DNA of 44,977 nt from Acephala macrosclerotiorum (taxonomy: Eukaryota; Ascomycota; Leotiomycetes; Helotiales; Mollisiaceae). The notes under the pieces were generated by a model. The model made no database searches, was not told where the DNA came from, and saw only the letters and a list, made by a program, of their open reading frames with translations. Below are positions 13,208-24,300 of this stretch, one piece after another (positions within the stretch are counted from its first letter, which is position 1; the number at the start of each line of letters is the position of its first letter). Location: assembly GCA_014904845.1 (NCBI GenBank), contig MU119566.1, positions 1-44,977 of the forward strand. The letters run 5' to 3'. The translations under genes were made by a program, and so were the position numbers.

Positions 13208-14217
13208 CTTAACTGTTTGTCTTGCTTTCTAATTCAATTGATTTCGATTTCTGTCTTCAGAATCTGACTCCTAGGTCTGCGTTCTCTGCAATTGACTCCT
13301 GCAGTTTTGTAGATAGATAGGACCGAACTGTGCCCCGCTTCCGTAAGCTCCTCGGGAATAGAGATCAGAGTTCTCTTCTTGCAGCTTCTTCGATTATCCG
13401 GCGGGCAATAACGGGACGAGAGAGCAAAGACTTCTTGCAATTGTGTTTTGGGAAAGGGAAGAAAGTAAGACAGGATATCCAGCCAACGTATCAAGGACAA
13501 ACGGGCACCAACGACCCCGCAATCCTGTTTGCGAACTTTGATCATCCTTGCCCCGTTCGGGTGGCGCCAATTGCATGTGATTGGCGAATGATCTTTCGGG
13601 CTGGGCCGCATATTAGCTGAACTTTTTACTTTCTGCTGATTTGTTGATGAAACTCAACGTGGATTGAGGTTGGATATGTGTTTGGTGCTTTGTTGTTGGG
13701 GTGAGACATGTGCGACATCGTGATGCAGCAAATCGAGATGCAGGGTCATAGCTTGCCAGAGGCGTGGTTGGTGGCTGAGCAACCAGGGTGCACAATAGTG
13801 CGTGGTGTGCTGCCGGAAAGGGGAGAAAGAGAAGGTGACTTGGGGGATGTAAACATTTGATTGTGTACGCATTTGTGTATATCCATCTTCTCCACCTTGG
13901 ATATATATTTTGCTGAAGGAGACCGACTGATGATGGCCATATTGCTGTATTGAGGGCCAACATCGTAGCCGGATCGGGAGAATGGCCCGAAAGAGCTCTC
14001 CATTCTCGGAACAGTCTCCTACTCCATAGCCCCTCCAACGCTGCAATTGTACCCCTCATGTTCGCAGATGTCTTCTCAAAACATTTCCAATAATAAATGC
14101 TGATCGAAATGTCCCATCTATTGCACGGCTATGGTATCGATGACAATGTACTCCATACAAAACACCCATAAACGCCCGTCCATCCTATCGTATCACGCCT
14201 GCCATTGTATGTTTCCC
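13208..14217. other. Intergenic region between HAD promoter and MARVEL 3' end
   Basis: About 1 kb of normal composition. It should contain the HAD promoter (near 13208) and the MARVEL gene 3' UTR (near 14217). Overlapping short frames on both strands (13330-13620 plus, 13613-14059 minus) lack recognisable features. I see no RNA gene or repeat. Confidence 0.5.
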
Positions 14218-15118
14218 TCACACATTATCATACCTCGCATCCGGGAAGTTCAGTCTTCCTCCGGGTCCCATATCCACTGGTCTTGACTGTGGTGTATACC
14301 CCTGATATCCTGAGGGCTCATCGTGAGCACTTGGAGGGACGTAACCACTATACGCAGTATTCGCCTCATACGCACTTCCCGTGTTCGAGCCCGCAGGTCC
14401 ATACGAGCTTCCAGCCGCTTCATCATGATCATCCGTATTATGTACCGGCGCATATTCATCGTCATGCGGAGCCGTCGAGAAAGCCTCCTTATCGGGATCG
14501 ATAGCTTGGGCGTTAAACGGAGCTCTGCTAGCTCCTGGCAGGTAGCCTTCTCTTCTATAATATGCTACGCCGTAAAGAGACATGAATGTGCTTGCACACC
14601 ATAATAACCTATTTTTGCAATTGTATTAGCCTTGTTGTCCTTGGCCCTGGAAAGCAATTTGAGAGAGGGGAAGTACCAAATGAAGACCCCAAATGCAACA
14701 ATAGCTTTACTAATGCCGCAGGCCCCTTTGCATTTCCCAGAGGAGTTATAGCTGGCTTGTGATGCGAAGGCGGAGATCCAGAATACGGTGAAGAGGCCAT
14801 CGACTGTTGCGAGGCCGTAGGGATGTGCGAATTTCCGGGTTCGTGGGAATCGTGGGGTCATCGTGAGGTATATTATCGCTGGGATACATAGGAAGCACTG
14901 TTTCGCACATGTTAGCCATTCTGTCCATGACCGAGGGGTGAAGGGTGAAGGCTGCGGCCTACCAAGCCAAAGTACCATCCAGGGCGACCATCAATGCTTG
15001 CTGATTTGTTGAAGACAATGATCTCAAGAATCCATGATATGGCGATCAACGCAGCCTGACCAATATGTACGCCGAGCTTAAACTTCTGCAAATTATGGAC
15101 ATCGAATTCGAAGCCCAT
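14218..15118 (-). CDS. MARVEL-like four-TM membrane protein, 3 exons
   Basis: Three exons (15118-14963, 14897-14677, 14608-14218) with introns of 65 nt (14962-14898, branch GCTAAC) and 68 nt (14676-14609) give 255 residues, total length divisible by three and both junctions in frame. The start MGFEFDVHNLQKFKLGVHIG and four hydrophobic helices (about 17-36, 53-66, 80-99, 116-141) match fungal MARVEL-domain proteins, which sit in plasma-membrane or vesicle membranes. Motifs typical of the group include SASIDGRPGWYFG in the first loop, YGLATVDGLFTVFW in helix 3, and a Cys pair in the loop before helix 4 (GKCKGAC). The C-terminal tail of about 110 residues is hydrophilic and rich in Tyr, Gly, Ser and Asp, as in the fungal family. 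Specific cargo or role is unknown. Confidence 0.9.
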
Positions 15119-16232
15119 CTTGTTCGTCTCTAGGTATCCTTCTTGACACTGTACACTGTTTCGGCGAAAGTAAACAAGCTGTGTCGTAGGTTCAGCAATG
15201 TGAAGAAAGTCGTTGGTTATTAGAGGATATAGGATACGAAGGAAAGAATGTAAACAAGGCAAGAAGTTAATGAAGGTGTACAGTCAGCGGTTGCGAGGAG
15301 AAATACGCAATTCGGAGGCTTCGGTGCTGGTGGCTCAGCGAATTCGCGTCAAGAGAACGGAAACATCAACAGGCGAGTAAGGGTTCTGCTAAATTTAGAA
15401 GGCGGCAAGCAAGGGGAAAAGAGGCTGAGAACTCTAACATTTAATTTCTCCTTTCCCACAACGTTTATCGAATTGAGTTGTGATCAATTGAGTTGCGAAT
15501 ATCTTCATCTGTTTACCTTGCATCAAGTTATTCACTTTTACTTTCAATCTCTGTAACGATTTTGGAGAATATCCTCAACGCCAGAACATCCCACCATAGC
15601 AACACCCGCTGCTAGCTGAACGCTACCGAAAGTTCCCAGCCCGAGACAAATATCATCCCCCTCGAAAACATCGACGCATTGATCTGACATGAAGCGCAAT
15701 TCCTCATCATCGTCATGAGATGTTTCCGCAAGTTGCGACGAGACATGGCATAATTGTGGTAGGAGGTAGTGTCTCTTGTGGCGGCAGTGCTCCACGTGAT
15801 GATCTGATTAGGCATCCGGTCTTGAGCTGCGAAGCTGATTCCTCATTGCTATATGAGTACTCTAGAGTATTGGGGCTTGTTATTATGCTTTGGCAAATTC
15901 TGTATCTTGTTTGCTGGTTAAATCGGTTCACCCCTCGAATCAAGAAGGAAATTGGAATGACTTGAGACATGTGTTTCATATTCTTGGATGCAGAGCACCG
16001 CGTACACCGAGCGAACTCCATGACAAAGTTGCTACGTATAGAACAAAGGAAAAGGCAGAACTGCCGCTAACGATCCATCCTCCCAAGCCGATAAAAAAGC
16101 AGACCTCCAACAGGAAAACCAACGTAAAGCCAAAATCAAGCACAAAAACGCCTTCCATCATTTCCCGGTATCCCCAAACCATACTCCCACTCCCCCATTA
16201 TTTCCATAGTCCTTCATATCCCATTCCTTAAG
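15119..16232. other. Intergenic region
   Basis: About 1.1 kb between the MARVEL start and the 3' end of the small CxxC gene. It holds the MARVEL promoter. Small frames at 15544-16021 (minus) and 15720-15965 (plus) overlap each other and show nothing recognisable. Confidence 0.5.
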
Positions 16233-16523
16233 TTACCACCTCCGCTCATACTCCTCCCTAACCGAAAACCGCCCCTTCTCAAACGTCACCTCCCTCGCAC
16301 TCACATCGCTAGATCTTGGTTGGCTGAAGACAGAGTCGACGATGTGTTGCGCATCCTTCCTTGTGAAGCCCGTCACTGTATTGTCCTCCTTCTGCACGAC
16401 ATACTTTGTTACAGCTTGAGATTGAGATGGCTTGTCGCAGTAAGTGCAATAGCGGGAGTGAACGCCATCCCGGGAGCTGGAATAAAAGCTGTAACCACAG
16501 CGGATGCAGTCGATGAATGGCAT
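16233..16523 (-). CDS. Small CxxC zinc-ribbon-like protein, 96 aa
   Basis: A single ATG-started exon of 96 codons. The N-terminal third carries two CxxC pairs (CIRCGYSFYS, then YCTYCDKP about 20 residues later), spaced as in a small zinc ribbon. The rest is hydrophilic and charged (VVQKEDNTVTGFTRKDAQHI, then REEYERRW at the C-terminus). No family is recognised with confidence. The compact composition and Cys spacing argue for a real small gene rather than a chance frame. The gene faces away from the MFS carrier, and the intervening 1.2 kb could hold promoters for both. Confidence 0.5.
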   Translation of the reverse strand: MPFIDCIRCGYSFYSSSRDGVHSRYCTYCDKPSQSQAVTKYVVQKEDNTVTGFTRKDAQHIVDSVFSQPRSSDVSAREVTFEKGRFSVREEYERRW

Positions 16524-17718
16524 TGTGGCCGGTGTGGCTTTAGCTTGATCTTCTGTTGCGTGCAGTGGGTGAGAGTGCGTAGGATTTGGATTCTCGGTTC
16601 GTGAGGATTTTGGTGTTGTGGTATTTGGTTTTGTTTCGTTGCTAATGATTTCTCAAGTTCTCGAGTTCGTCTTTCTAAATTGTATTTGTGCAAGAAAGGA
16701 AGGAAGGCAGCAGCAAGAAAATTTCCAACAGAAATACCAACATCAGGCAGGTTTCAGCCCCGAAGGGCCAACAATTTCCCTTTGGCGGTTACGGTGTGGT
16801 GACATCTGGCCATGTGTGTCTCTCACCGAATAGAAGCCACGGGTGCCTTGAATCAGCCTCACCGTCAGCCACATCTTTCCAATCACGAGAACGCATAAAG
16901 CTGCAAAACAAAGAAAACAGCTATAGCTGAGTCATTTGGTGGTTCCAGACTGATGTCCAAGTTTCGAATCAGCTGCCTGAAAGTGTCACGACCACTCGGT
17001 GTGACTGGTTCTTCAGTGCGATAACGTGAGTGTGAGGGCTTTGCAGGACTTCCTTCAGCCTTACTGGACCCCATGGAACGCCTTGCAGATTTGACAACGT
17101 CGCCAATGGTGCCAGATGGCAAACATGTTACATTCTGACAACAAAAGCAATGTGTAACAATGGAAACCATCCAGGTTTCGATCCATACAACATCTTGCTC
17201 CCAAAGGAGGCGGCCAATAAATGCACTCAAACTTTCGGGATCTGAGACCTCTAGAAACATATAACGAAAAGGAGATAGGTTACATGAGCTCACTATCTTG
17301 AGATTCGGACGATCGATAGTCCATGCATAAAAGAGAACTTAACGAGGGGTAGAGGGGCAGACACCGCACGTGACACGTTCAGATTCGTTGTTTCTCCCGA
17401 GCAGAATCTCACATCCCAAACTCTATCGCAGATTCTAACCAGTACCCATGTCGGCCACCATTGGATTAATATTTGAGTTTTAAATCCTTATGCGAGATCT
17501 TGGGTCTTTTCCACCAACATACTGACGTACTTTGAACCGCGGCGATCCACCAACGCGGTACTTCTTGGCGCGGAATTCAATCTGTCTATATCCCACTCCT
17601 GAAGCTCTTCAAATTTTTTTTCACTTATTAATCTCGGCACCATAAGTATGAAATTTTTCGCTCCTTTTTCTCTTTCCTTTGCTTCTGCTTCACATATTTT
17701 ATAATCTCAATTGCTACA
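16524..17718. other. Divergent intergenic region upstream of MFS carrier
   Basis: About 1.2 kb between the small CxxC gene and the MFS gene, which diverge. The last 120 bases before 17719 are pyrimidine-rich (TTTTTCTCTTTCCTTTGC), typical of fungal core promoters. An open minus-strand frame at 17260-16883 begins with an internal ATG and has Ser/Pro-rich composition. I do not regard it as supported. Confidence 0.5.
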
Positions 17719-19389
17719 ATGGCAGCACATAGCAACGGAAATACCAATGGCGAGATGCGCCCTGCGGACGAAGAGACCCCGCTGCTTCACGATGCTCTAA
17801 AACCTACAGACGGCAATGAAGATGCAATTGAGCAAGGCACGACCGAAGAGACGATCATTCTAGAAGAGATGTCGACCCGCAAACTCGTCGTTATCCTCAG
17901 CAGTATATACGTCGGAGTCTTCCTCGGTGCGCTCGACTCGACTGTCATCGCCACTCTTAGTGCCCCGATCTCGACCTCATTTCGATCCCTCTCTCTCCTC
18001 TCATGGCTCGCGTCCGCGTATCTGATTGCCAATGCTGCATGCCAGCCATTGTCTGGCAGATTGACGGACATCTTCGGGCGGAAAGCAGGGCTGGTGGTCT
18101 CGAATATACTGTTCGCGGCGGGGAATCTGATCTGCGGATTGGCAAACAGCGAGATGATCATGATATTCGGACGGGTCGTTGCTGGAATGGGGGGTGGTGG
18201 ATTGATGGCTATATCTACATTCGTGGCCAGTGATCTGGTACCGCTGAGGAAGAGAGGCCTCATACAAGGAGTTGGGAATGTTTGCTATGGCACGGGAGCT
18301 GGCTTGGGAGGCATATTCGGTGGATGGGTCAACGATGTCTGGGGATGGAGAGTCGCTTTCCTCTCGCAGGTTCCATTTGTGGTCATCTCAGGGTTCCTCG
18401 TATGGTGGACAGTCAACATACCTGCCAAGAAATCAGAGAAGTCGAAGCTTTCTCGAGTCGACTTTCTCGGATCCTCCACGCTACTCATCACGCTCGTGTT
18501 TCTCCTTCTTGGTCTGAACTCTGGTGGGAACATCGTTCCCTGGACCCACCCACTTGTACTCGCCTCTCTTCCTCTGTCTATCGCCGCACTGTGCGTGTTT
18601 ATCTACGTCGAGCTCTACGTTTCACCCGAACCAGTTATTCCTGTCAGGCTCCTGGCTAACCGCACGGTCCTAGCAGCTTGTCTCTGCAATTGGTTCACTA
18701 CGATGGTCACGTTCATGGTCCTCTTCTACGTGCCCATCTTCTTCCAAGCGAAAGGGCTGTCTACAACAGCCGCGGGCCTACGTCTCATTCCCCAATCTAT
18801 CGGCTCATCTGTTGGTTCACTCGGCTGCGGGCTCATCATGAACCATACTGGGAAATACAAGGCCCTCTCCATAGCTGTGCTCGTCAGTTTCTGTCTAGGG
18901 ACCGGACTCCTAGCAACTCTGGACTTCACGCATCCAGATTGGCCTAGCTATGTTTATCAGTTCTTGATTGGCATCGGATATGGAGGTACACTCACAGTCA
19001 CGCTTCTAGCTGTTATTTCTGCAGTCGCACACGACCATCAAGCCGTTATAACTTCTGCAACATATGCTTTCCGCTCTACGGGTTCCACAATAGGAGTCAC
19101 GATCGCCAGCGCCGTATACCAAAATATTCTAGTCTCATCTCTAAATGACAAGTTCGGTGGGAGGAAAGGAGCAGATGAAGAGATTAGACGAATTAGGGAT
19201 AGCTTTGATGAGCTGAAGCATCTCCCTGATGGGTGGAAGGAGGGTGTGTTGGATAGTTTTGCGGGGGCCTTGAGGGGTGTGTTCTTGACGGGCTTGGCTA
19301 TCGCGGTGCTCGGTGCCATATGTAGTGCATTTATGAGGCAGCATACTTTGCATAAGAGTCTGGCGAGGAGAGATTCGAATGCTAGCTGA
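17719..19389 (+). CDS. MFS transporter, 14-TM DHA2 type (fungal vacuolar basic amino acid / multidrug carrier group)
   Basis: An intronless frame of 556 residues. The N-terminus is acidic and hydrophilic with EETPLLHD, a di-leucine-like element common in vacuolar fungal carriers. Family motifs: D1-like LGALDSTVIATLSAPI (69-84), motif A GRLTDIFGRK (113-122), GRVVAGMGGGGLMA (151-164) and antiporter-like motif C around YGTGAGLGGIFGG (190-202). The hydrophobic pattern fits 14 helices, placing it in the DHA2 drug:H+ antiporter subfamily. By resemblance it belongs with fission yeast Fnx1 and budding yeast Vba proteins, which move basic amino acids into vacuoles; the actual substrate is inference. 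The C-terminus is short and basic. No neighbour points to a secondary-metabolite cluster. Confidence 0.93.
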   Translation: MAAHSNGNTNGEMRPADEETPLLHDALKPTDGNEDAIEQGTTEETIILEEMSTRKLVVILSSIYVGVFLGALDSTVIATLSAPISTSFRSLSLLSWLASAYLIANAACQPLSGRLTDIFGRKAGLVVSNILFAAGNLICGLANSEMIMIFGRVVAGMGGGGLMAISTFVASDLVPLRKRGLIQGVGNVCYGTGAGLGGIFGGWVNDVWGWRVAFLSQVPFVVISGFLVWWTVNIPAKKSEKSKLSRVDFLGSSTLLITLVFLLLGLNSGGNIVPWTHPLVLASLPLSIAALCVFIYVELYVSPEPVIPVRLLANRTVLAACLCNWFTTMVTFMVLFYVPIFFQAKGLSTTAAGLRLIPQSIGSSVGSLGCGLIMNHTGKYKALSIAVLVSFCLGTGLLATLDFTHPDWPSYVYQFLIGIGYGGTLTVTLLAVISAVAHDHQAVITSATYAFRSTGSTIGVTIASAVYQNILVSSLNDKFGGRKGADEEIRRIRDSFDELKHLPDGWKEGVLDSFAGALRGVFLTGLAIAVLGAICSAFMRQHTLHKSLARRDSNAS

Positions 19390-20898
19390 GGGGTGGATAT
19401 CGGACAATATTGAGAAAATCACTGAGGAAAGTTTAAATGCATAAAGATTGCTGCTATTCCTTTTTCTGATGCGTGTTGGTCTACCGTCTAGTTTACGTAT
19501 GTTTTATTTTTCCTTCCTTTGTGGACCCCAACGAGTTGAGAGACTTCCAGTGAAGAATGTGCGATTCTTGATGAATGGTATTAGCACTGGGAGGCCCGGA
19601 AGGGGTGCCTGATTTGGAAGCTAAGCATGGCTGCAAGGGACAAATGGTGGGATAAAGGATGAAGTAATCTAGAGCCATCCGTATAAAAGTTCTTGCAATT
19701 TGTTACTTGGGTTGTTATCCTTCTGCATTTGTATTTTTCAGTCTAGCATACCTCATTACCACGCCGAGGTTCGTCTCTGTGAAAGCCTCTCAGAAACCAG
19801 ATCCAGGTTTTCATAACAATATATTGAGGATCATATATTGCCTAGCACACTGAAATGAGCAGAAGATATAGTTGGAAGTAGTCGAGTTCCTTTAGGTTGA
19901 GCGGGATGGATATGCGTCTGCTTACTAGACGAGACGGGTTATTGATACAACCCGTATGGAACAGGGTAAGCTGCCAGTGTCTTCCCTGATGAATGCTTTG
20001 AGGAAGATCTTGCTATCGACTACCTTGACTTTGGGGAGGTGGCAAGGGATCCTCGTCTTTGTGCGTGTTCAAGTGGACAAGCTCGAGCAGTAACCTCTTT
20101 ATATCAGTCGATATGACCACAAAGGGAGCAAATCAGCCTTGCCGTCTTTGCTGTTTTTTCCTAGCTAGTGGTTGACCCTGCAGCCTTGTCTTATACAGGT
20201 GCGGGACAATGCGCGTTTGATCGAGATTCTCAAAATATGAATGGGCGTCAGTGTGCAAATTCTTTTCAGCTCGAACGCCTGTTTTCTAGAGCATCCACAC
20301 TTACCTATTTGTGTTACTAATTGTGCACGTTCGATGTTCCCACCAAGCTCAGGCATCGTGCTCGCAAATCGCGGGGTGCGCCTGCCAAGGACGATCTCCT
20401 AGACATTCCCAGTCAGCCGGTGCATCGTGATAGGATATTTCAGCCCGGTTCAGCCTTGCGATCCCAATGCAATCTCCATATGTCCAAAGTCCAGGAGAAA
20501 AAGCATGGCATTTCTTGGCTTTTGATATGCTTAACTTCAATTGATGGCTGCGAATTGAGCCAATGAAATCGAACTCCCCTCAGTCTCAAGTGTAGCCGCC
20601 AAGCGGGGTTGTTGGACAATCAGCTACTAGGAATCGGAAACTCACCCACGATGTGCGCGCATATATGACAGGAAGAAAGGGTGCCGCTACTGTGCGTTGC
20701 AAGAGGTTCGTCCCAACTTGGGATGAAAATAGCTCGTCGAGTTCGCCAAGCACGCTGCCTGTTCCCTCGAGCTCCCTCGAGCTCCCAGGCCTCTTATACA
20801 TATTTGTGAGTGTCCCAGCCAGCTACAGCCCCTTTTGTCCCTTTTGATTGAGTCTATAGAAGTCCACATTTCCACCTTCTTTCCAGATGTCATAAAAG
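19390..20898. other. Intergenic region
   Basis: About 1.5 kb of normal composition downstream of the MFS gene. It contains a short tandem (CCCTCGAGCT twice, 20764-20783) about 120 bp before the secreted-protein start and a weak TATA-like TTATACATAT near 20793. I see no coding gene or structured RNA. Confidence 0.5.
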
Positions 20899-21300
20899 AT
20901 GATTCTATTTTCCATCACTTGGTATCTTTTTGCGCTCTTCGTCGGCACTATTCACGCCAAAAACGGATGCAACAACGACAACTACTTACGAGCCATGATC
21001 AGGCTAAGCTCAGTGGCCAGCCAACTGTGCAGCATTATCTACATAGGTTCAGCACCCACAACGTTGTCATCGTCTTTCACCAAGGCATGTGGTGAAAAGT
21101 CGTCTAAATGCAGTTCGGCTTGCTCTTGCTTGAAGACTGCCACCTTAGTTCTACCAGCAAGTCGTCGATCTCGAGCTCCCAAAGTTCTACCATCACCACC
21201 CCCACTACATCGAGCATACATTCATCGTCATTGTTGAGCACATCCTCTTCTGCCTTATCAACTATAACGATATTCACCTATTCACCATGTACCCGGACTC
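20899..21300 (+). pseudogene. Damaged small secreted protein gene (signal peptide, Cys-containing core, Ser/Thr-rich tail)
   Basis: ATG at 20899 gives a classic signal peptide (MILFSITWYLFALFVGTIHA) followed by KNGCNNDNYLRAM and later SSKCSSACSC. This resembles fungal secreted proteins with a C-x-x-D-x-C-L-R-A core followed by a Ser/Thr-rich, probably O-glycosylated, stretch. Here the expected second Cys reads Tyr (TAC, one G-to-A change from TGC). The Ser/Thr-rich tail (SSTSKSSISSSQSSTITTP and onward) lies in a different frame from about 21144; one missing C in the ACC run at 21142-21145 would explain it. The original frame ends at 21237. The end of the tail cannot be fixed, as its frame stays open into the antisense NLR gene. 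It may be a pseudogene, a sequence error, or a gene with an unseen intron. The function is unknown. Confidence 0.45.
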
Positions 21301-24300
21301 CGGCTATCCATCATAAAAGAGAAACAAAAGAGCAGCAAATTTCGACCTATTGTTACGTTTTACACTATGAATTTAATATTAGTAGGGTGTATCATCTGAA
21401 AATGGGATCTCTAACCTGCAGCTTCAATGATATCCCATTATCCTCCTATGCCCACACTACGTTGCAATGGACAAGGATGCCTGGCTATTGCCGGCTTTGG
21501 TCACCCAGTTGGCGCCTCTCTCAAGAAGCAGTTCTACCACAGCCTTATGTCCACGCTCGGAAGCATAAGGTAGCAGTGTCCGACTACCTTCATACTGGGA
21601 TTCTACATTCGCCCCCCTCTCAAGCAGCAGCTTCGTTGCCGCCTCGTGTCCACCAAACACGGCAAGCCAGACCAGTGCTTGACCAATATTTGACTTGAAG
21701 TCTAAATCACCTTCTCTCTGGAGCAGCAGCTCCAAAACCCCCGCCTTGCCACTCCATGCAGCCACGAAAAGGGATATTCGGTCGGACTTGTTCGTGGAAT
21801 TCATCTCGGCCTCTTTCTTAAGCAGCAACTTTACCACTGCCTCATGCCCCTGCCCGGCAGCCATCGAGAGTGGTCTCAGACCACGAACCACGATATCCTG
21901 CAACTCGGAAGCTGTTTCGATATCGAACAAATTTGACACTGCCTTTTGCTGCGTGTCCATCGCAAATTCTAGCACCATCATATCAAATACGGTCCGAATC
22001 TCTATGTCAGCGCCCTTGTCGAGTAGTAGTTTCACTATAGCCTCGTCCCCCTTGTTCACAGCGAATAACAGTGGTGTCTGCCCGCCTTTGCTCGCTTCTT
22101 CAAAGTTGGCCCCATTGTCAAGTAGTATGTTCACTACGGCGGCGTGTCCACGTTCAATCGCATACCATAATGGCGGCAGGCCGCTGGGAGACTTTGAATT
22201 CACGTTGGCGCCTTTGCTAAGGAGCAGTCGAACTTCTGCTTCATTCCCTCGCTGGGCAGTCGAAAACAGAGACGTCTTGCTGAGCCCTTTTTCGAACAGC
22301 AGCTGTATCATTGAATCAAGCCCTTCGTCTGATGCAATCTTGAGAGCTGTAACGCCATTTTTGTCTCGTGCGTTTACGTCCGCTCCGTGCTCAAGAAGCA
22401 GATCTACCATGGCCAGATCGTTCCGCTTGCGCTCTTCTTCAACAAACTCTTTCCAGCCCGATCCGTCAGTCATATCAATGACAGATCGGTTCTTGCTAAC
22501 GATTTCCTCCATGGCTTTGTAATTGCCTTTGACGGCGTGGTGTAAAGCAGTGGTGCCAGATTCATCTGCGACGTTGACTTGGGCACCCCTGTCCATGAGA
22601 TTCCGGACAACAGAAAGCAGTTCAGCAGCGACAGCCTTGTGCAGCACGGAAACCCCGTCAAGAGCGGCAGCATTGATATCCGCACCTTTTTCGATAAGCG
22701 TTTGCATAACTGTCTCGTGTTGGTTTTCTGCAGCAAAATGTAGTGCGGTAAGGCCAGTCTTATCTTTTGCATTAACTTTCGCCCCTTTCTCAAGAAGGAA
22801 TGCTACGACAACCGGGTCTCCTTTTTTCGCCGCGCGATGCAATGTTGATATGCCCTTTTTGTCAACAAATTTGGGATTCGCCCCTTTCTCCACAAGCAAT
22901 CGCACTGTGTCCTCATGGCCATGTTCAATAGCCATATGCAACGTTGAAATCCCAGCTGCATTAACTGCGGTAACGCTAGCGCCTTTATCAAGCAGGTACC
23001 TCACCAACTCAGTATCCTCAAGAACTCCGGCCATATGCAAAATGGTATTGCCGCCGTTTGATTTTGCCAGCACATTCGCTCCTTTTCCCACGAGATACTT
23101 TATCAGTAATCGGCAATCGTATCCCGAGGCTCTCAGGAGGCATGTTCTACCGCTCGTGTCTCTTTCTTCGATATCCGCTCCTTTTTCTGCAAGGACCATG
23201 ATCATGCGCTCTGGGTCGTCGTTTTCTGTTGCAAAATGAAGTGCAGACGTTCCTTTTTCGGTCTTTGCCATAACGTCTGCGCCTTTCTCAATCAAATATT
23301 TCACAATAGCTGCAGATGAACTTCTAGCGGCGAGATGAAGCACAGTGATTCCGTTATTGCATGTTGCATTGGCATCTGCGCCGTTCTCCAGAAGTGATTG
23401 GATCAACTGTTCGTTATGGCACCCAGAATTGAATGCAGCGTGCAAAATAGTCATTCCCGAGGTTGTTCGAGCCCTGGGGTCAGCTCCGTGAGCTAATAGA
23501 AGCTCAGCCAATTCCGAGTCACCGTCACTTGCGGCCAAGAGATGCAGTACTGTCGATCCGCCTTTCGTCACCGCCGTGACATCGGCGCCGTTTTGGATCA
23601 GGAAGCGGATCAGAGCAGAATTGCCGTATTCTGCTGCCACTTGAAGCGGTGTCTTCGAATGCTTGTTTTGAGTGTCAAATTCGGCCCCCTTTTCCAATAG
23701 AAGTTGAAAGACCGCTTGCTTATATATGCACTCAGCCGCGAAATGAAACACCGTGTTTTCATTATTCGCCTTTGCCGGTATATTTGCTCCTTTGGAAATC
23801 AGCAGAAGGACAAGGTCATCATTTCCGGCTGCCAAGGCTTCATGCAATGCGGTTATGCCCTGGCAGTCTCGAGCATTAATATCCACCCCATACGCAATTA
23901 GAAGCTGTGCTCCCTCTGTATCTTTGTTATGGGCACTCATATGCAACGCTGTCTTCTTTTCCTTATTCGTTGAGTTGATATCGGCGCCTTTTTGAAGCAG
24001 AAGATGTAGTATCGCCACTGAAGCTGAGTCCGCCGCCTTATGCAGCATGGTATTTCCATTCCGCCCAATCTTAGTGGTATCTGCTCCCTTGTCGATGAGG
24101 AAATTTATGACAGCATCATGACCTGAGTCGATTGCGTTGGAAAGAGGCGTTGATCCGTCACTGCTGGCCATCTCCATGTCAGCCCCGTGCTCAAGTAGAT
24201 ACCGCACATTGGCTTCGCTCCCTCCACTAGCAGCTATAAGCAACGGCGTTTGACCATCGCCGTCCTTGGCATGGTCGAGGATTGCCCCTCTCTCAACTAG

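Noticed and set aside
13613..14059. Minus-strand frame of 148 codons between the HAD and MARVEL genes
   Set aside because: Overlaps two other similar-length frames in the same strand and has no family resemblance; the composition is not protein-like.
16883..17293. Minus-strand frame upstream of the MFS gene
   Set aside because: Starts at a GTG, has no domain, and lies in a likely promoter region. It is possible but unsupported.
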